Source: Pseudorhodobacter sp. (GTDB lineage Bacteria > Pseudomonadota > Alphaproteobacteria > Rhodobacterales > Rhodobacteraceae). From it: a stretch of 53,711 bases of DNA. Below are positions 1 to 9,917 of this stretch, one piece after another. Location: contig JAHEBX010000005.1 of assembly GCA_024642045.1 (NCBI GenBank), positions 1 through 53,711 on the forward strand, read 5' to 3'. Position numbers and translations under genes: made by a program. Numbering within the stretch: position 1 is the first letter of the stretch; each line of letters starts with the position of its first letter. The notes beneath the pieces are model-generated. The model was not told where the DNA came from and ran no database searches. It was given only the letters and a program-made list of their open reading frames with translations.

Positions 1-270
1 GCCAAGGGCGAAATCATCGTGCTGGATGTGCGCGAGGCGAATGAAGTGCAGGCGAGCGGCAAGGCGGCGGGTGCGGTGCATATTCCGCTGTCGCTTGTGG
101 GGTTGCAGGCGCGCGAAAAGCTGCCCGCTGGCAAGCCAGTTGCCGTTTATTGCGCGGTGGGCGGACGGGCAGGTATGGCGGCGCAGACTTTGGCGGGGCT
201 GGGCTATGATGTGTCGAACATCGGCGGCTTTGGCGACTGGGCGAATGCAGGCGGGCCTGTGGCGCGCTAG
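1..270 (+). CDS. Rhodanese-like domain protein (C-terminal part, cut by window start)
   Basis: Frame 1 is open from the first base, so the gene starts upstream and only its last 89 codons are present. The visible part is the second half of a rhodanese (sulfurtransferase) fold: a VLDVRE strand, a later GAVHIPL strand, and the active-site loop CAVGGRAG with its candidate persulfide cysteine at codon 151-153. The C-terminal GYDVSNIGGFGDW segment is also typical of single-domain rhodaneses. The substrate cannot be told from this fragment. Its stop overlaps by 4 bases the stop of the convergent MFS gene. Confidence 0.85.
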   Translation, partial: AKGEIIVLDVREANEVQASGKAAGAVHIPLSLVGLQAREKLPAGKPVAVYCAVGGRAGMAAQTLAGLGYDVSNIGGFGDWANAGGPVAR

Positions 271-1424
271 ATACGCCGGCGGCGCGCCTGCCATTGGTGC
301 AGAGCGATGCCCAGGGCGGAAAACCCGACCAGAAACAGCGCAAGGCCGGAAACGCCGGCCTTGGCCAGAATCAGTGCCAGCATTGGCGTGCCCGTGGTGG
401 TGCCAAGGTTGCCAAGCTGGGCAATCGCACCTGCGGCGGCGGCACGATCGGGCAGGCTTGCGTTGAGTTGGGGGATGGCGGCAAAACTTGCGCCTTGAAC
501 CGTGCCCATCGCGGCGGCGATCAGGCAGGCGAACCCAAATTCAGCCACGCCCTGCCCCCATGCAAACCAGAGCCCGAGGCTGGCGAGGATAACGACGCCA
601 AAGCCCAGTTGCACCACGCGCACCGCAGGCATCTTGCTGAGCAGCCAAACCCCCAAGCTGAGCGAAATGATGATCGAAACCAGCGGCATGGCGACGGCGG
701 TGGCATGCCCCCAGCGCGGCGTCACCGCGCCCGGCAGCAGCGTCAGGCATGCAACGTAAGTGACTGTATAGCATACGAAACCCATCGAGGGTGCCGCGAT
801 ACGGGGCGAGCGATAGCTGTGGATGTGCTGGGCAATCAATCCGCGCTCGGCGCTTTGGCCAAGGCGTGAGGGATCCTTGGGCATCAAGACCGCCAGCACC
901 CCAAAGCACAAGATAAGCCAAGCCGCATGGGCCTGAAACAGAGCCGCCGTGCCATGGCTTTCGACCAACTGCGGGGCCAGCAGCGCGAGGATGGTGAAGG
1001 TCAGACCGAAAAAGCTGCCCCAGAGCGTCATCACCATGCCCTGAAAGCGCGGGCTTGCCGTGGCGGCTATGGCTGTAGGCCCGACAACAACGATGGTGAG
1101 GTGCGAAAACCCTTCTGGCACACGGCTGGCCAGCATCCAGCCAAAGGGCAGACCAAAGGATTGGATCAGGCTGATCGCCGCCCCGAGCAAAAGCGCGCCG
1201 AGCATGGCGCGCTTGGGGCCGATGCGCGAGACAAGCATCCCCGCCGTGGTGCCAAAGATCAGCCCGACGATGCCGATGATCGAGACCATCAGGCCAAGAC
1301 CCACGGCGCCGTGGCCCGCATAGGCCTTACCCAATTCGGCAAAGATCACCGACAGTTTGCCAAATTGCGCCGCAGCGCCAAGCCCCGCAAACCAGATCGC
1401 AAGGGCAGTCAGCACTGAGCGCAT
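267..1424 (-). CDS. MFS transporter
   Basis: A 385-residue, strongly hydrophobic protein with about twelve predicted membrane segments, the usual size for a major facilitator. The motif between helices 2 and 3 is recognisable as GMLVSRIGPKRAML (G-x-x-x-D/S-R-x-G-x-R type). No residue pattern fixes the substrate. ATG start at 1424. It lies downstream of lpdA on the same strand with a 22-base gap, so co-transcription is possible, but the products have no obvious functional link. Family assignment is firm, function is open. Confidence 0.8.
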   Translation of the reverse strand: MRSVLTALAIWFAGLGAAAQFGKLSVIFAELGKAYAGHGAVGLGLMVSIIGIVGLIFGTTAGMLVSRIGPKRAMLGALLLGAAISLIQSFGLPFGWMLASRVPEGFSHLTIVVVGPTAIAATASPRFQGMVMTLWGSFFGLTFTILALLAPQLVESHGTAALFQAHAAWLILCFGVLAVLMPKDPSRLGQSAERGLIAQHIHSYRSPRIAAPSMGFVCYTVTYVACLTLLPGAVTPRWGHATAVAMPLVSIIISLSLGVWLLSKMPAVRVVQLGFGVVILASLGLWFAWGQGVAEFGFACLIAAAMGTVQGASFAAIPQLNASLPDRAAAAGAIAQLGNLGTTTGTPMLALILAKAGVSGLALFLVGFSALGIALHQWQARRRRI

Positions 1425-1446
1425 GGCGTTCCTTTTGAAGCGACGC

Positions 1447-2841
1447 TTAAATGTGGAGTGCGCGCCCGTATGCGTCCAGCACAGATTCGTGCATCATTTC
1501 GGACAGGGTTGGATGCGGAAAGACGGTGTTCATCAGGTCTTCCTCGGTTGTCTCAAGGCTGCGACCTATGACATAGCCTTGGATCAGCTCGGTGACTTCT
1601 GCACCGACCATGTGGGCGCCCAACAGCTCGCCGGTTTTGGCATCGAACACGGTCTTGATCATGCCCTCAGCCTCGCCCAGAGCAATCGCCTTGCCGTTGC
1701 CAATAAAGGGGAAGCGTCCAACCTTGATGTCGAACCCGGCCTCTTTGGCCTTGGCTTCAGTCATGCCCACGCTGGCAACCTGTGGCTGGCAATAGGTGCA
1801 GCCAGCAATCGAGCCGGGCTTGATCGGATGCGGGTGGCCGCCGGCGATCAGTTCAGCGACCATTACGCCCTCGTGGCTGGCCTTATGCGCAAGCCATGGC
1901 GCGCCTGCGATGTCGCCGATGGCATAGAGCCCCTCGATTCCCGTGCGGCAGAATTCATCAGTCACGACATGGGTGCGATCAATCTTTACGCCCAAGGCTT
2001 CAAGCCCGAGATTCTCGATATTGCCGACAATGCCGACAGCCGAGATCACGGTATCAAACTCCTGCGTTGTGGTGCCTTTGGCATCCTCAAGGTGAGCGGT
2101 CACCTTGCCCTTGGCGCGGTCGAGTTTCTTGACCGTGGTCTTTTCAAGGATCTTCATGCCTTGCTTGATGAAAGCCTTTTTGGCGAAGGCCGAAATTTCG
2201 GCGTCTTCGACCGGCAGCACGCGGTCCATCACTTCAACAACAGTAGTGTCGGCCCCCAACGTATTGAAGAAGCTGGCAAATTCGATACCAATCGCGCCTG
2301 AGCCGATGACGAGCAGCTTTTTCGGCATGCGTTTGGGTTGCAGCGCGTGGCGATAGGTCCAGACAAGATCACCATCCGCCTCAAGCCCCGGCAATTCACG
2401 CGCGCGCGCACCCGTGGCCAGGATGATCGACTTTGCGGTCAGCTCTTCGGTTCCCTTGTCTGTCTTGACCGTGACCTTGCCCTTGGCGGGGACGTTGGCC
2501 TCGCCCATGAACACTGTGACTTTGTTCTTTTTCATCAAGTGGCCGATGCCGCCTGACAGCTGTTTCGCCACCCCACGCGAGCGGGCGACGACCGCATTCA
2601 GGTCAAAGTCGATGCCGGCAGCCGAAAGCCCAAATTCCTTGGCGCGGTGCATCAGGTGGAACACCTCGGCCGAACGCAAAAGCGCCTTGGTCGGGATGCA
2701 ACCCCAGTTCAGGCAGATGCCGCCCAAGTTCTCGCGCTCGACAATGGCGACCTTCTGGCCAAGTTGGCTGGCGCGAATTGCCGCAACATAGCCTCCCGGA
2801 CCTGCGCCAATTACAATTACGTCGAATGTTTGAGCCGCCAT
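1447..2841 (-). CDS. lpdA: Dihydrolipoyl dehydrogenase (E3)
   Basis: Flavoprotein that reoxidises dihydrolipoamide on the E2 subunit of 2-oxoacid dehydrogenase complexes, passing electrons through a redox disulfide and FAD to NAD+. It has 464 residues, the family length. Visible are the FAD-binding GAGPGG near residue 12, the redox pair CLNWGC (C43, C48), a second dinucleotide fold (VIGSGAIGIEF) mid-protein, and the C-terminal His-Glu pair HPTLSE (H443, E448). A good Shine-Dalgarno (GAGGAGG) precedes the ATG. An 18-bp palindrome at 2862-2879, shared with the pdhA promoter, lies directly upstream and argues that this E3 serves pyruvate dehydrogenase. Confidence 0.95.
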   Translation of the reverse strand: MAAQTFDVIVIGAGPGGYVAAIRASQLGQKVAIVERENLGGICLNWGCIPTKALLRSAEVFHLMHRAKEFGLSAAGIDFDLNAVVARSRGVAKQLSGGIGHLMKKNKVTVFMGEANVPAKGKVTVKTDKGTEELTAKSIILATGARARELPGLEADGDLVWTYRHALQPKRMPKKLLVIGSGAIGIEFASFFNTLGADTTVVEVMDRVLPVEDAEISAFAKKAFIKQGMKILEKTTVKKLDRAKGKVTAHLEDAKGTTTQEFDTVISAVGIVGNIENLGLEALGVKIDRTHVVTDEFCRTGIEGLYAIGDIAGAPWLAHKASHEGVMVAELIAGGHPHPIKPGSIAGCTYCQPQVASVGMTEAKAKEAGFDIKVGRFPFIGNGKAIALGEAEGMIKTVFDAKTGELLGAHMVGAEVTELIQGYVIGRSLETTEEDLMNTVFPHPTLSEMMHESVLDAYGRALHI

Positions 2842-2861
2842 CTTTCCCTCCTCAGAAAAAG

Positions 2862-2879
2862 TAGTTTGCCATTAAACTA
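2862..2879 (-). promoter_or_regulatory. Candidate operator upstream of lpdA (palindrome shared with pdhA)
   Basis: On the plus strand this reads TAGTTT-GCCATT-AAACTA, a perfect 6+6 inverted repeat flanked by A-tracts and T-tracts. It ends 20 bases before the lpdA start codon, just ahead of the Shine-Dalgarno. Read in the lpdA direction (TAGTTTAATGGCAAACTA) it matches the pdhA upstream palindrome at 51782-51799 at 14 of 18 positions. A dimeric repressor or activator site is the simplest reading. The factor is not identified. A weak RNA hairpin is the alternative. Confidence 0.55.
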
Positions 2880-2935
2880 TTTTTTTCACCCAAGCAACAA
2901 TGGCCGCGCCGCAGGGCTATGCACTGAACGCATGG

Positions 2936-3502
2936 CTATTTCAGACTTTGCACGATTGCGCCGTAGCCCCCTTCGGCAAGAAAGGTGGCTTCTTCTGGCG
3001 TGGTTGCACGACTTAAGGCGGCATTGCGAAAGGGAAAGCGGCCAAAGCGGGCGATAATCTGTTGATGAGCGCGCGCGTGCAGAGCCATCTCGGGTTCAGA
3101 GGCCAGGCGGTTGGTCAGATAATCAACAGCAAGGGCTTGATCATCAGGATCTTCAGAATGTTCAAACGGCATGTAAAAGAATTGCCGCTCGGGTTCGGGG
3201 GCGTTCATATCCCACCCTTCGGCCACGGCGCGACGGGCGGCAGCGCGGGCTTGAGCGTCGGTGGCAAAGGCTTCGGGCTTGCCGCGATGGATGTTGCGGG
3301 CCAACTGGTCACAAATGATGAGATAGGCCAGCGTGCCGACGGTGCCTTCAACCCAATGCTCCAAACCTCCATCGGCAGCGGCCTGCCACAGATCGGCAAA
3401 GCGCGCGGCGATCTCGGCGTCAAGGTCTTCGCCCCCCGCATACCAACCCTCGGGCCCGACATCGCCCAGCCAGAAATCCAGCACTTCGATTGGGTCCGCC
3501 AT
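2936..3502 (-). CDS. DUF924 family protein
   Basis: A 188-residue soluble protein with the landmarks of the DUF924 family: an N-terminal EVLDFWLG segment, the central D-Q-x-x-R-N motif (CDQLARNIHRG), FFYMPFEHSED, and FGRFPFRN near residue 155. Family members are all-helical, tetratricopeptide-like proteins with no established biochemical role, so no function is proposed. The ATG is at 3502. It sits 50 bases downstream of an MFS transporter gene on the same strand. Confidence 0.85.
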   Translation of the reverse strand: MADPIEVLDFWLGDVGPEGWYAGGEDLDAEIAARFADLWQAAADGGLEHWVEGTVGTLAYLIICDQLARNIHRGKPEAFATDAQARAAARRAVAEGWDMNAPEPERQFFYMPFEHSEDPDDQALAVDYLTNRLASEPEMALHARAHQQIIARFGRFPFRNAALSRATTPEEATFLAEGGYGAIVQSLK

Positions 3503-3552
3503 CTTGCACCTCTCTTTGAGGTTAGCCTGACAGGTTTGGCCGCGCCCTGCAA

Positions 3553-4809
3553 TCAGCCGCGGGCGTGGGCCTCTTCTGTTTTTTCAAGCGCGGCTTCGAC
3601 GGCGACGACGGAACTGTTCGGCGACATTGGCGTAAACGAACTTTGAGCATCGGGCGTGTGACGCCGCCGCGTCATGCGATAGGCCGTATAGACCGCAAGG
3701 GCTGCAAACAGCACTGACATAAACAGAAAAAATCCGTTGGGTCCGACCTGCGCCATGATCCAACCGGTGATGACAGGCCCCGTGATCGCGCCCAGACCAT
3801 TGATGAAGATCAGACCCGCCGAGGCCGCCGCCATATCCGAATTATCAAGGTAATCATTTACATAGGCAACCAGCAGCGAATAGAGCGGGTTCGATATGCC
3901 GCCCCCCGCCGCGCCAACCAAGACCAGCACCGGAAAGGGCACCGAGCCAATCAACGCGCTCCAAAGGATTGGCACCATCAGCATTGCCGCCCCTATCGCC
4001 GAAAGGCCAAGCACAAGCCGGCGCCGGTCCATGCGGTCTGAAAACCAGCCAATCGGATATTGCAGCACCAGTCCGCCTACATAGATGAAGGCCACAAAGA
4101 TCGAGATTTGTTTGACACTGAGCCCCGCTTGGGTGCCCCAGACCGAGGCCATGCCAAACTGCGCCGAAAACACACCGCCGAGCAAGAACATCCCCACGCA
4201 GCCCAAGGGGGATGCCTCATACAAGCGGCGGAAGCTCAGCGGTTTGGTCGCCTCGAAAGCGGGAGCTTGGCTGACAGACAGCAGGATCGGCGTGAAGGCG
4301 ATGGAAACCAGGATTGACGGGATCACGAACAGGATAAAGCCCGAAGGATCGCCCACGTTCAGCAGGATCTGCGCGAGGATGATACCAACCATCTGCATGA
4401 TCAGATAAAGCGACAGCGCCTGACCTCGCGTTTCGTTGGTCGAGGCAGAGTTCAGCCAGCTTTCGGCCGTGATATAGACGCCGGAAAAAGAAAATCCGAT
4501 CAACACGCGCATCGCAGCCCATGCCATCCAGTTCGGGGTCACGGCATACATGATCAGCACCGCCGAAATCATCGACCCAAGGGCTGCAAACACGCGGACG
4601 TGGCCAACGCGACGGATCATATCCGGCGCCATCCGCGACCCGAACAAGAAGCCTAGAAAATAGGCCGACATCACAAAAGACATTTGCAGCGTGGTGAAAT
4701 GCTCGATCGATCCGCGAATGCCCAACAGCGTGCCCTGCATGCCATTGCCCAGCATCAGCAGCATGATGCCCAAGAGCAGAGCCCAAGCATTGCGAAGCAC
4801 AAGCAACAT
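3553..4809 (-). CDS. MFS transporter (YcaD-like)
   Basis: A 418-residue membrane protein with about twelve transmembrane segments and a hydrophilic C-terminal tail of roughly 40 residues. Two facilitator loop motifs are visible: GSRMAPDMIRRVGHVR after helix 2 and GWFSDRMDRRRLVLG between the halves (the D-R-x-x-R-R signature). The overall pattern resembles the YcaD/sugar-phosphate-antiporter-like branch, but the substrate is unknown. ATG start at 4809. It may be co-transcribed with the DUF924 gene downstream. Confidence 0.8.
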   Translation of the reverse strand: MLLVLRNAWALLLGIMLLMLGNGMQGTLLGIRGSIEHFTTLQMSFVMSAYFLGFLFGSRMAPDMIRRVGHVRVFAALGSMISAVLIMYAVTPNWMAWAAMRVLIGFSFSGVYITAESWLNSASTNETRGQALSLYLIMQMVGIILAQILLNVGDPSGFILFVIPSILVSIAFTPILLSVSQAPAFEATKPLSFRRLYEASPLGCVGMFLLGGVFSAQFGMASVWGTQAGLSVKQISIFVAFIYVGGLVLQYPIGWFSDRMDRRRLVLGLSAIGAAMLMVPILWSALIGSVPFPVLVLVGAAGGGISNPLYSLLVAYVNDYLDNSDMAAASAGLIFINGLGAITGPVITGWIMAQVGPNGFFLFMSVLFAALAVYTAYRMTRRRHTPDAQSSFTPMSPNSSVVAVEAALEKTEEAHARG

Positions 4810-4900
4810 GAGAAAGCCTTTCGAGGGTGTCTGACCAGAATCTAGCGACTATGGGTCAAGGTTCAGTAACAACATACGACATTTCGCGTCGGTAATCGCC

Positions 4901-5935
4901 TTATGGAAGCAGAAGCGAGCTATCACCATAGGAAAAGAACCGATAGCGCTGCGCAATCGCGTGATCGTAAATGGTTTTGATCCGCTCTTGCCCCATGAGT
5001 GCCGCGACAAGCATCATCAGCGTCGATTTCGGCAAGTGAAAGTTGGTCATGAGCGCATCGGCCACCCGGAATTTGTAACCGGGATAGATGAAGATATCGG
5101 TCTCGCCCTGCCACGGCGCGATCCGGCCCGAATGGGCCGCCGACTCGATCAGCCTCAATGCTGTCGTGCCGACCGGGATCACCCGCCCGCCCGCGGCCTT
5201 GGTGGCGGCAATTTCGGCGGCTGCGGTTTCGCTTACCTGCCCCCATTCGGCATGCATCTTGTGGCTGGTCACATTCTCGACCTTGACCGGCAAAAAGGTG
5301 CCAGCGCCAACGTGCAGGGTGATTTCGGTGAAATCGACCCCTTTGGCGGCGAGGGCGGCAAGCAAGTCGGTATCAAAGTGAAGACTGGCGGTCGGCGCGG
5401 CCACGGCGCCGGCGTGGCGGGCAAAGACGGTTTGATAGTCGGTCTTGTCTTGCGCATCGGCGGGGCGTTTGGCTGCGATGTAAGGTGGCAGGGGCATCAT
5501 CCCCGCTTCAAGCAAAGCCGCGTCGAAATCTACGCCACTCAGGTTAAAGGCCAGCGTCAGATCCGTCTCGGACTTGGCAGCGACGGTCGCGGACAGATGA
5601 TCGGAAAAGCGGATCATCTCGCTTGGATTGACCTTGCGCAGCGGCTTGGCAAGCGCGCGCCAGTGACCCGAGGCTTGGGGTTCCAGTAACGTGATCTCGA
5701 TACGCGCCACGGCCTCACCGCGCTGGCGTGTGCCAAACAGACGCGCCGGGATCACCTTGGTGTTGTTCAGCACCAGACGATCACCCTTGCGCAGGATATC
5801 CACCAGATCAACTACATGGCGGTCTTGCAGGCTGTCCCCTTGGGCCAGCAAAAGCCGCGCCGAGGTGCGGGGGCTGGCGGGGCGCACGGCGATAAGGTCT
5901 TCGGGCAGATTGAAGTCAAAGTCAGAGAGTTTCAT
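4901..5935 (-). CDS. queA: S-adenosylmethionine:tRNA ribosyltransferase-isomerase
   Basis: Transfers and isomerises the ribosyl group of S-adenosylmethionine onto 7-aminomethyl-7-deazaguanine in tRNA, giving epoxyqueuosine at position 34 of the Asp, Asn, His and Tyr tRNAs. The 344-residue length, N-terminal [28 protein letters not shown], and C-terminal [13 protein letters not shown] and RFFSYGD blocks are diagnostic of QueA. It begins 8 bases after the stop of the large AsmA-like gene, so the two are probably co-transcribed. The partner enzyme gene tgt is also in this window (32532-33662), but not adjacent. Confidence 0.96.
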   Translation of the reverse strand: MKLSDFDFNLPEDLIAVRPASPRTSARLLLAQGDSLQDRHVVDLVDILRKGDRLVLNNTKVIPARLFGTRQRGEAVARIEITLLEPQASGHWRALAKPLRKVNPSEMIRFSDHLSATVAAKSETDLTLAFNLSGVDFDAALLEAGMMPLPPYIAAKRPADAQDKTDYQTVFARHAGAVAAPTASLHFDTDLLAALAAKGVDFTEITLHVGAGTFLPVKVENVTSHKMHAEWGQVSETAAAEIAATKAAGGRVIPVGTTALRLIESAAHSGRIAPWQGETDIFIYPGYKFRVADALMTNFHLPKSTLMMLVAALMGQERIKTIYDHAIAQRYRFFSYGDSSLLLP

Positions 5936-5943
5936 GCGGGCCT

Positions 5944-8900
5944 TTACGGTTTGGGCTTTTTCGCGATGACGGGGGGGGCCGCGCGAAAGATCTCGCGGAA
6001 CATGCCAGGGGTCAGAATCGACAGCGGGTTAACCGAGACCGCTGGATCAGCGGCCTTGCCTCGCAACGCATAGTTAAAGCCAAAAAGCCCCTCTCCGCGT
6101 TTGGAAAACAGCGCGCCAATGCCGTTGAGCAGATAGATCGGAGAGACGACACCCTGCATGAAAACTTCATCCGTCGAGGTTCTGTAGACCCCTGCGATTG
6201 ACACCCCAAGCGAGGCACCTACCGCCGAGCCTCGGGTGACTTCAACCCCGTTCGGGGCCAAAACGAAATCGCCTTGCGCCTCGTTAAAGACCAGACCTTC
6301 GCCGTTAAGTTGCTCCAGAATACCCACGACCGAGATCGCATTCAGCAGGTCGGCCAGCACATTCGTGTTGCGCACGCGCAGTTTTGCCATGTCGATATGG
6401 CCATCGTAAAACCCCGCTTGGGCGCGTGGTTTCAGGCGCATGTCCAGACTGCCGCCGCGCGCTGATTTGAAAATGCCAGCCGCGGACAGAACCGTGCCGG
6501 CATCATCCGATTGCAAGCGCACCGCGGTTCCATTGGGGTCAGGGATGGCCGTGCCGCGCACCGCAACCGCTCCGTTAAGCCCCGACCGGAAATTACCGCT
6601 CAGACCGCCCGCAAGCCCAAAACTGCCACGAAAATTGGTCAGGCTGATGGTCGAGCTGATCCGAAGAGCATCAAGGCGCAGATCAAGCGGCGTGTCGCCC
6701 CCCCCATTGCCCCCGCCAGAGCTGCGCTGGGATGCGGGCGGGATCTTGCGCATATCCACCGTGCCACCCAGAACAGCAAGTGCCACCGAGCGCCCTTTGC
6801 CGCGCCCGCGCATCTCGACCGGCGCATCCAGCCAGTCCATCAGCCGGACCCGATCAAAGCGTGCGACATCCAGCCCGCCGCCCGGGTTCATGGTGACCGT
6901 GCCCTTGGCATTCAGCCCAGCCGCGTTGATGTCAAGACGGTCGACTTTGGGCGTTTTGCCCAGCGTCACCTGTGCGGCAAGGCTTCCCGTACCGCCCGCC
7001 CCCTTGCGCCAGCCGACCTCGGGGATGGCAAGCCCGATACCCGCCAGATTGGATTTCAGCGATAAGGTGCCCGGCCGGCCACGGCGCAGCTGAATTTCAA
7101 CCCGCCCCTGCCCTGCACCCGAAACCATCCCGCTTGGCAGGCCCAGACCGAATTCCTCGGCGGTGCGTTGCGACAGGGCAACCGTGCCCGCAATACGCGC
7201 ATGGCCCTTTTCGGCGGGCGTAAAGGCTTGCGAATACGTAACGTTAAACGGTACCGCCCCGATCTGCCCCTTGCCCGATATCTGCAAGCCGGCTGGCGTT
7301 ACAGAGACGACCAGACGCGGAGACGAGATCGTGCGCCCCGGTACGAGGCTCGTCGAGACGACATCGCTCAATACGCCCGAGACCTTGTAATCGACATCCC
7401 CAATCAGGATCTGCTTTTGCAGCGGCAGTCTCAGGACTGTCTTGATCACCGCCCGACCTTCGCCCAAGGTCACCGGCTGTTCGGCCTTGGTCAGAAATTG
7501 AAACGGAGGCTGATCCAGCAGTGACAAGGCGGCGGTCAGGCTGGATTGGGTGCGCAACGTGACCTGTGCGATGGCGGGCTTGCTGGTCACATCGGGGATG
7601 GCAAAGACGGAACCCGCCACGTCGATCTTGCCGCCTTCGGGCGGGGTTACCGTGCCTTGAGACAGCACCATCGAATAAGTTTGCCCGTCGATGTTGGCAT
7701 AGCCTGATCCCGACTCGATCGGCGGCAGGGTGTTGACGAAACGCACATCCGCATTGGCAAAGCTATAGCCCAGATGCAATCGTGGCTCGTTGCCCTGCTC
7801 CAGCCGCAACGCCGCCTGCACATCGGTCAGCGAGCCCGACAATACGTTCTTGTCCACCCATTGCCGCGTCAAAGGCACCAGCGTGACCGGCCAAAGCGCA
7901 ACAAGGCGGTCGTGGGCAATTTCGTTCAACGTCAGATCGACTGCGACCTGCCAGCCGTTTTCATTGGCGCTGACCTTACCCTTGGCAGCCAAACGACGCT
8001 CGTCTTCTTTCAGAACCAGTTGTCCAATCTCGATTGAAAACGGCTGGGTGCGCAGGCGCAAATCCAGCGCACCGTCCGAGAATTTGACCGGTTCCTGAAA
8101 CAGTTTTTCGGGATCAACCATCACCTGACTGAAATGCAGTTGCGCAAGGTAAGAGGCGGGCACGTCTTGCCCCAGCGGGCCCGTCAAACGGCTGCCATCA
8201 GCGCGCAGCAGATAAGTCTGCCCCTCGGCCTGCAAACGCAGCGTCGGGCTTTGCACCGACAGCTCGGTTACCGCCATTCTGCCCTGAGCGGGATCATACA
8301 ACAGCCGCATCTCGGCGTGGTCAAACGGGATCGCCCGCGCGCCCGGGTTAGGTTGCAAAGCCCCCGAACCAAAGGTCAGGCCTGCCTCCAGCGCCTCGAT
8401 TCCATCTTCGGCCAATGTGGTCTGAATCCGCCCAGACATCGGCGCATCCACCGCCCCTGCCCACGAAAAAGGCGCAACTTCTGCCGCAAGATCGCGGGCC
8501 GCGATATTGTCGATCTGCGCGGTAATCCGCGCGAGCTTGGCCGATTTCTCGGAGACCACTGTCAAGACGGCCTGCGCGGGTGCAGAGCCAGAGATCACCG
8601 AAAGCCCCAGTTCCAACGCCACGGTGGTGTCGCGATTGTCCAGCCGCAAACGCCCGTCACCCAGTTCCCACACCCGTCCGGCACGCGCATCCTTGAAGGT
8701 AACGCTCAGCGCCTCGGCCTCGATTGAGATCAGGTTCTCTGCGCCCGGCTGGGCAAAGGCGGTATCGATCGCCTCAAACAGATCGGACAAGCTGCGGATC
8801 CTGGGCTTGCTCCCCTGCGCCCCCAGATCAAAGTCAAACGCCCCGGTGCTGTCGCGGCTGACCTGCACATGTGCGCCGGTTATTTTCAACCGCCGCAAAT

Positions 8901-9318
8901 GGACCTGACCATGCAGCAGCGCCGAAGGTTCCACGCTGACCCGCACCTCTGGCAAGCTCAGTAAGGCCGTGCCGTCGGATTTAAGCAGGCGCACATCATC
9001 CAGACGCAGGCGCGGCACCCAATCGGCATCCACCCGCAACTCGACCCCACCAAGTGCCAGTGCCCCTTCGGGCAACGCTTTGGACAAGGCTGCGTTTGCG
9101 CGGGTCTCGATTTCGGCCACCAGAAACACCGGCAGCGGAATGGGTTTTCCCGACAGCCCCAGAACGCCAAAAATTGCCCCGAACACCAGCGCAACAAACA
9201 ACAGCCGCCAGCCCAACCCTGTGCGGTGGCGCTTGCGCGCGGGCTTGGGCGCGGCAACGGCTACAACCGTGGCATCGGGCGGTGACGCGCCCTGCTCTGC
9301 CTGATTGTCGCTCGCCAT
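5944..9318 (-). CDS. Large AsmA-like / DUF3971 envelope protein (YhdP/TamB-type)
   Basis: A protein of 1124 residues with a basic N-terminal stretch, one transmembrane helix ([17 protein letters not shown]) and then about 1050 residues of repetitive beta-rich sequence, ending in the AsmA-like C-terminal region ([39 protein letters not shown]). This is the architecture of the AsmA/YhdP/TamB group, inner-membrane-anchored periplasmic proteins thought to bridge to the outer membrane and move phospholipids. I chose the ATG at 9318, which has AGGG eight bases upstream. An in-frame TTG at 9402 would add 28 residues but has no clear ribosome binding site. queA follows after 8 bases. Confidence 0.8.
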   Translation of the reverse strand: MASDNQAEQGASPPDATVVAVAAPKPARKRHRTGLGWRLLFVALVFGAIFGVLGLSGKPIPLPVFLVAEIETRANAALSKALPEGALALGGVELRVDADWVPRLRLDDVRLLKSDGTALLSLPEVRVSVEPSALLHGQVHLRRLKITGAHVQVSRDSTGAFDFDLGAQGSKPRIRSLSDLFEAIDTAFAQPGAENLISIEAEALSVTFKDARAGRVWELGDGRLRLDNRDTTVALELGLSVISGSAPAQAVLTVVSEKSAKLARITAQIDNIAARDLAAEVAPFSWAGAVDAPMSGRIQTTLAEDGIEALEAGLTFGSGALQPNPGARAIPFDHAEMRLLYDPAQGRMAVTELSVQSPTLRLQAEGQTYLLRADGSRLTGPLGQDVPASYLAQLHFSQVMVDPEKLFQEPVKFSDGALDLRLRTQPFSIEIGQLVLKEDERRLAAKGKVSANENGWQVAVDLTLNEIAHDRLVALWPVTLVPLTRQWVDKNVLSGSLTDVQAALRLEQGNEPRLHLGYSFANADVRFVNTLPPIESGSGYANIDGQTYSMVLSQGTVTPPEGGKIDVAGSVFAIPDVTSKPAIAQVTLRTQSSLTAALSLLDQPPFQFLTKAEQPVTLGEGRAVIKTVLRLPLQKQILIGDVDYKVSGVLSDVVSTSLVPGRTISSPRLVVSVTPAGLQISGKGQIGAVPFNVTYSQAFTPAEKGHARIAGTVALSQRTAEEFGLGLPSGMVSGAGQGRVEIQLRRGRPGTLSLKSNLAGIGLAIPEVGWRKGAGGTGSLAAQVTLGKTPKVDRLDINAAGLNAKGTVTMNPGGGLDVARFDRVRLMDWLDAPVEMRGRGKGRSVALAVLGGTVDMRKIPPASQRSSGGGNGGGDTPLDLRLDALRISSTISLTNFRGSFGLAGGLSGNFRSGLNGAVAVRGTAIPDPNGTAVRLQSDDAGTVLSAAGIFKSARGGSLDMRLKPRAQAGFYDGHIDMAKLRVRNTNVLADLLNAISVVGILEQLNGEGLVFNEAQGDFVLAPNGVEVTRGSAVGASLGVSIAGVYRTSTDEVFMQGVVSPIYLLNGIGALFSKRGEGLFGFNYALRGKAADPAVSVNPLSILTPGMFREIFRAAPPVIAKKPKP

Positions 9319-9445
9319 ACCTGTTTCCCTGCTCAAGACCTGCGGTTTGCCGCTGCCGACTACTTTGACAACGGGCTTGCCTTTATCTTTGTCAAAAGGC
9401 AACTAGATCGCAAAGGGTTGATCCCCGAAAGGCAAGGAGCCGCGC

Positions 9446-9907
9446 ATGATTTCCATCGGTCAAACCGCCCCCGATTTCACCCTGCCGCGCGACGGTGACG
9501 GCAGTCTTACACTGTCCTCCCTTCGCCCCAAGAAGGTGGTGCTGTACTTCTACCCCAAGGATGACACCCCCGGCTGCACCCTCGAGGCGCAGGATTTCAC
9601 CGCCAAACTGGCTGATTTCCACGAAGCAGGCTGCGAAGTGATCGGCATCTCGAAAGACACGGTTGCCGCCCATGACAAATTCTGCCGCAAATATGGCTTG
9701 GGCATCGTGCTGGTGTCGGACGCCGAGGGCACCGTTTGCGAAGACTATGGCACATGGAAAGAAAAGAGCATGTACGGTAAGACCTATATGGGGATCGAGC
9801 GCACCACGGTGCTGATCGACGCCGCCGGTCGGGTCGCCCAAGTCTGGGAAAAGGTTAAGGTCAAAGACCACGCCGACGAGGTACTGGCTGCCGTGCGGGC
9901 CGTGTAA
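9446..9907 (+). CDS. bcp: Thioredoxin-dependent peroxiredoxin (Bcp/PrxQ type)
   Basis: Reduces hydrogen peroxide and organic hydroperoxides with thioredoxin as electron donor, in the cytoplasm. It has 153 residues. The peroxidatic cysteine is C44 in DDTPGCTLEAQDF. The second cysteine found five residues later in E. coli Bcp is absent here, so this is a one-Cys variant or uses another cysteine such as the one in EAGCEV. A ribosome binding site AAGGAG precedes the ATG. The DUF455 gene follows after 10 bases and is likely in the same operon. Confidence 0.93.
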   Translation: MISIGQTAPDFTLPRDGDGSLTLSSLRPKKVVLYFYPKDDTPGCTLEAQDFTAKLADFHEAGCEVIGISKDTVAAHDKFCRKYGLGIVLVSDAEGTVCEDYGTWKEKSMYGKTYMGIERTTVLIDAAGRVAQVWEKVKVKDHADEVLAAVRAV

Positions 9908-9917
9908 GGCGAACCCC

